Source of the DNA: Streptomyces sp. NBC_01669
Lineage (GTDB): Bacteria; Actinomycetota; Actinomycetes; Streptomycetales; Streptomycetaceae
Length of the DNA stretch: 64,000 nt
Direction of reading: 5' to 3'
Assembly (NCBI RefSeq): GCF_026339735.1
Contig: NZ_JAPEQG010000001.1
Location: 2,914,001 to 2,978,000 of the forward strand
The notes beneath the pieces are model-generated. The model searched no databases. It was not told the origin of the DNA and worked only from the letters and a program-made list of their open reading frames with translations. Positions 63,832 through 64,000 of this stretch are shown here, one piece after another (position 1 is the first letter of the stretch; the number at the start of each line of letters is the position of its first letter). The position numbers and the translations under genes are program-made.

Positions 63832-64000
63832 GCGCCGGAAGGGGCGGGGAGCGGATGCCGCAGGGGTTGCCTGCACGGGGGCACGCGCTCACGACCGCCA
63901 GTCGCTGGATCTAGCGAGACGTTCGGCTTCTACCAAGCTAGGACAGCTCGGCCGGTCTGTCTCCACAATTACTCGGACTTCCTACTATCTGAGACGGGGG

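Noticed and set aside
63880..64000. Possible attachment site or origin in the A/T-richer right edge
   Set aside because: No tRNA, integrase or DnaA-box cluster is visible, and the window ends too soon to judge.

Overview
The window is chromosomal DNA of a Streptomyces or very close relative. It is GC-rich with strong G/C bias at third codon positions, and it carries two tandem conservons (CvnABCD), an NdgR-type IclR regulator beside leuC, and AccB/AccE-type acyl-CoA carboxylase genes. As I recall the S. coelicolor chromosome (from memory, not searched), the order leuC, ndgR, gltX, cvn1, cvn2, accE/accB, cimA, ilvE, leuB is the ordinary core order. The block from about 20.4 to 49.8 kb looks like a strain-variable insertion of carbohydrate genes between accB and cimA.

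Layout. 0-7 kb: the 5' end of leuC, divergent ndgR, a DUF4188/MerR divergent pair with a perfect palindromic operator, five tRNA genes (3 Glu-CTC, 2 Gln-CTG) in a duplicated array, a HAD hydrolase, a TPR protein, gltX, a fumarylacetoacetate-hydrolase-family enzyme and a small protein with a repeated ANPRRT motif. 7.5-18.1 kb: two conservons, each encoding a sensor kinase-like CvnA, a Roadblock CvnB, a DUF742 CvnC and a GTPase-like CvnD. 18.2-20.1 kb: accE and accB.

20.4-49.8 kb: a secreted PL8 polysaccharide lyase, a GH101 endo-alpha-N-acetylgalactosaminidase, a GH64 beta-1,3-glucanase, a small M15-like secreted protein, YceI, a methyltransferase, a secreted SGNH hydrolase preceded by a CGAAA-N-TTTCG box, a DUF2945 protein, a glycine-rich membrane protein, a TetR/oxidoreductase/SRPBCC group, and a minus-strand sugar operon. 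That operon runs LacI regulator, family-5 binding lipoprotein, two ATPases, two permeases, GH1 and a CBM-bearing GH3. It probably imports and hydrolyses beta-linked glucan oligosaccharides. It is followed by a decayed TnpB gene and a ricin-lectin remnant.

49.9-64 kb: citramalate synthase behind a predicted leader peptide and terminator, an MHS-type transporter, a compact minus-strand operon (ureAB, ureC, aguA, hypothetical, tetR) divergent from an NCS1 purine/cytosine-type permease, then ilvE, leuB, a Tat-exported metallophosphatase and a 42-residue protein. Three branched-chain amino-acid loci (leuC/ndgR, cimA, ilvE/leuB) therefore flank the conservons and the glycan block. No rRNA, CRISPR array, integrase or attachment site was seen.
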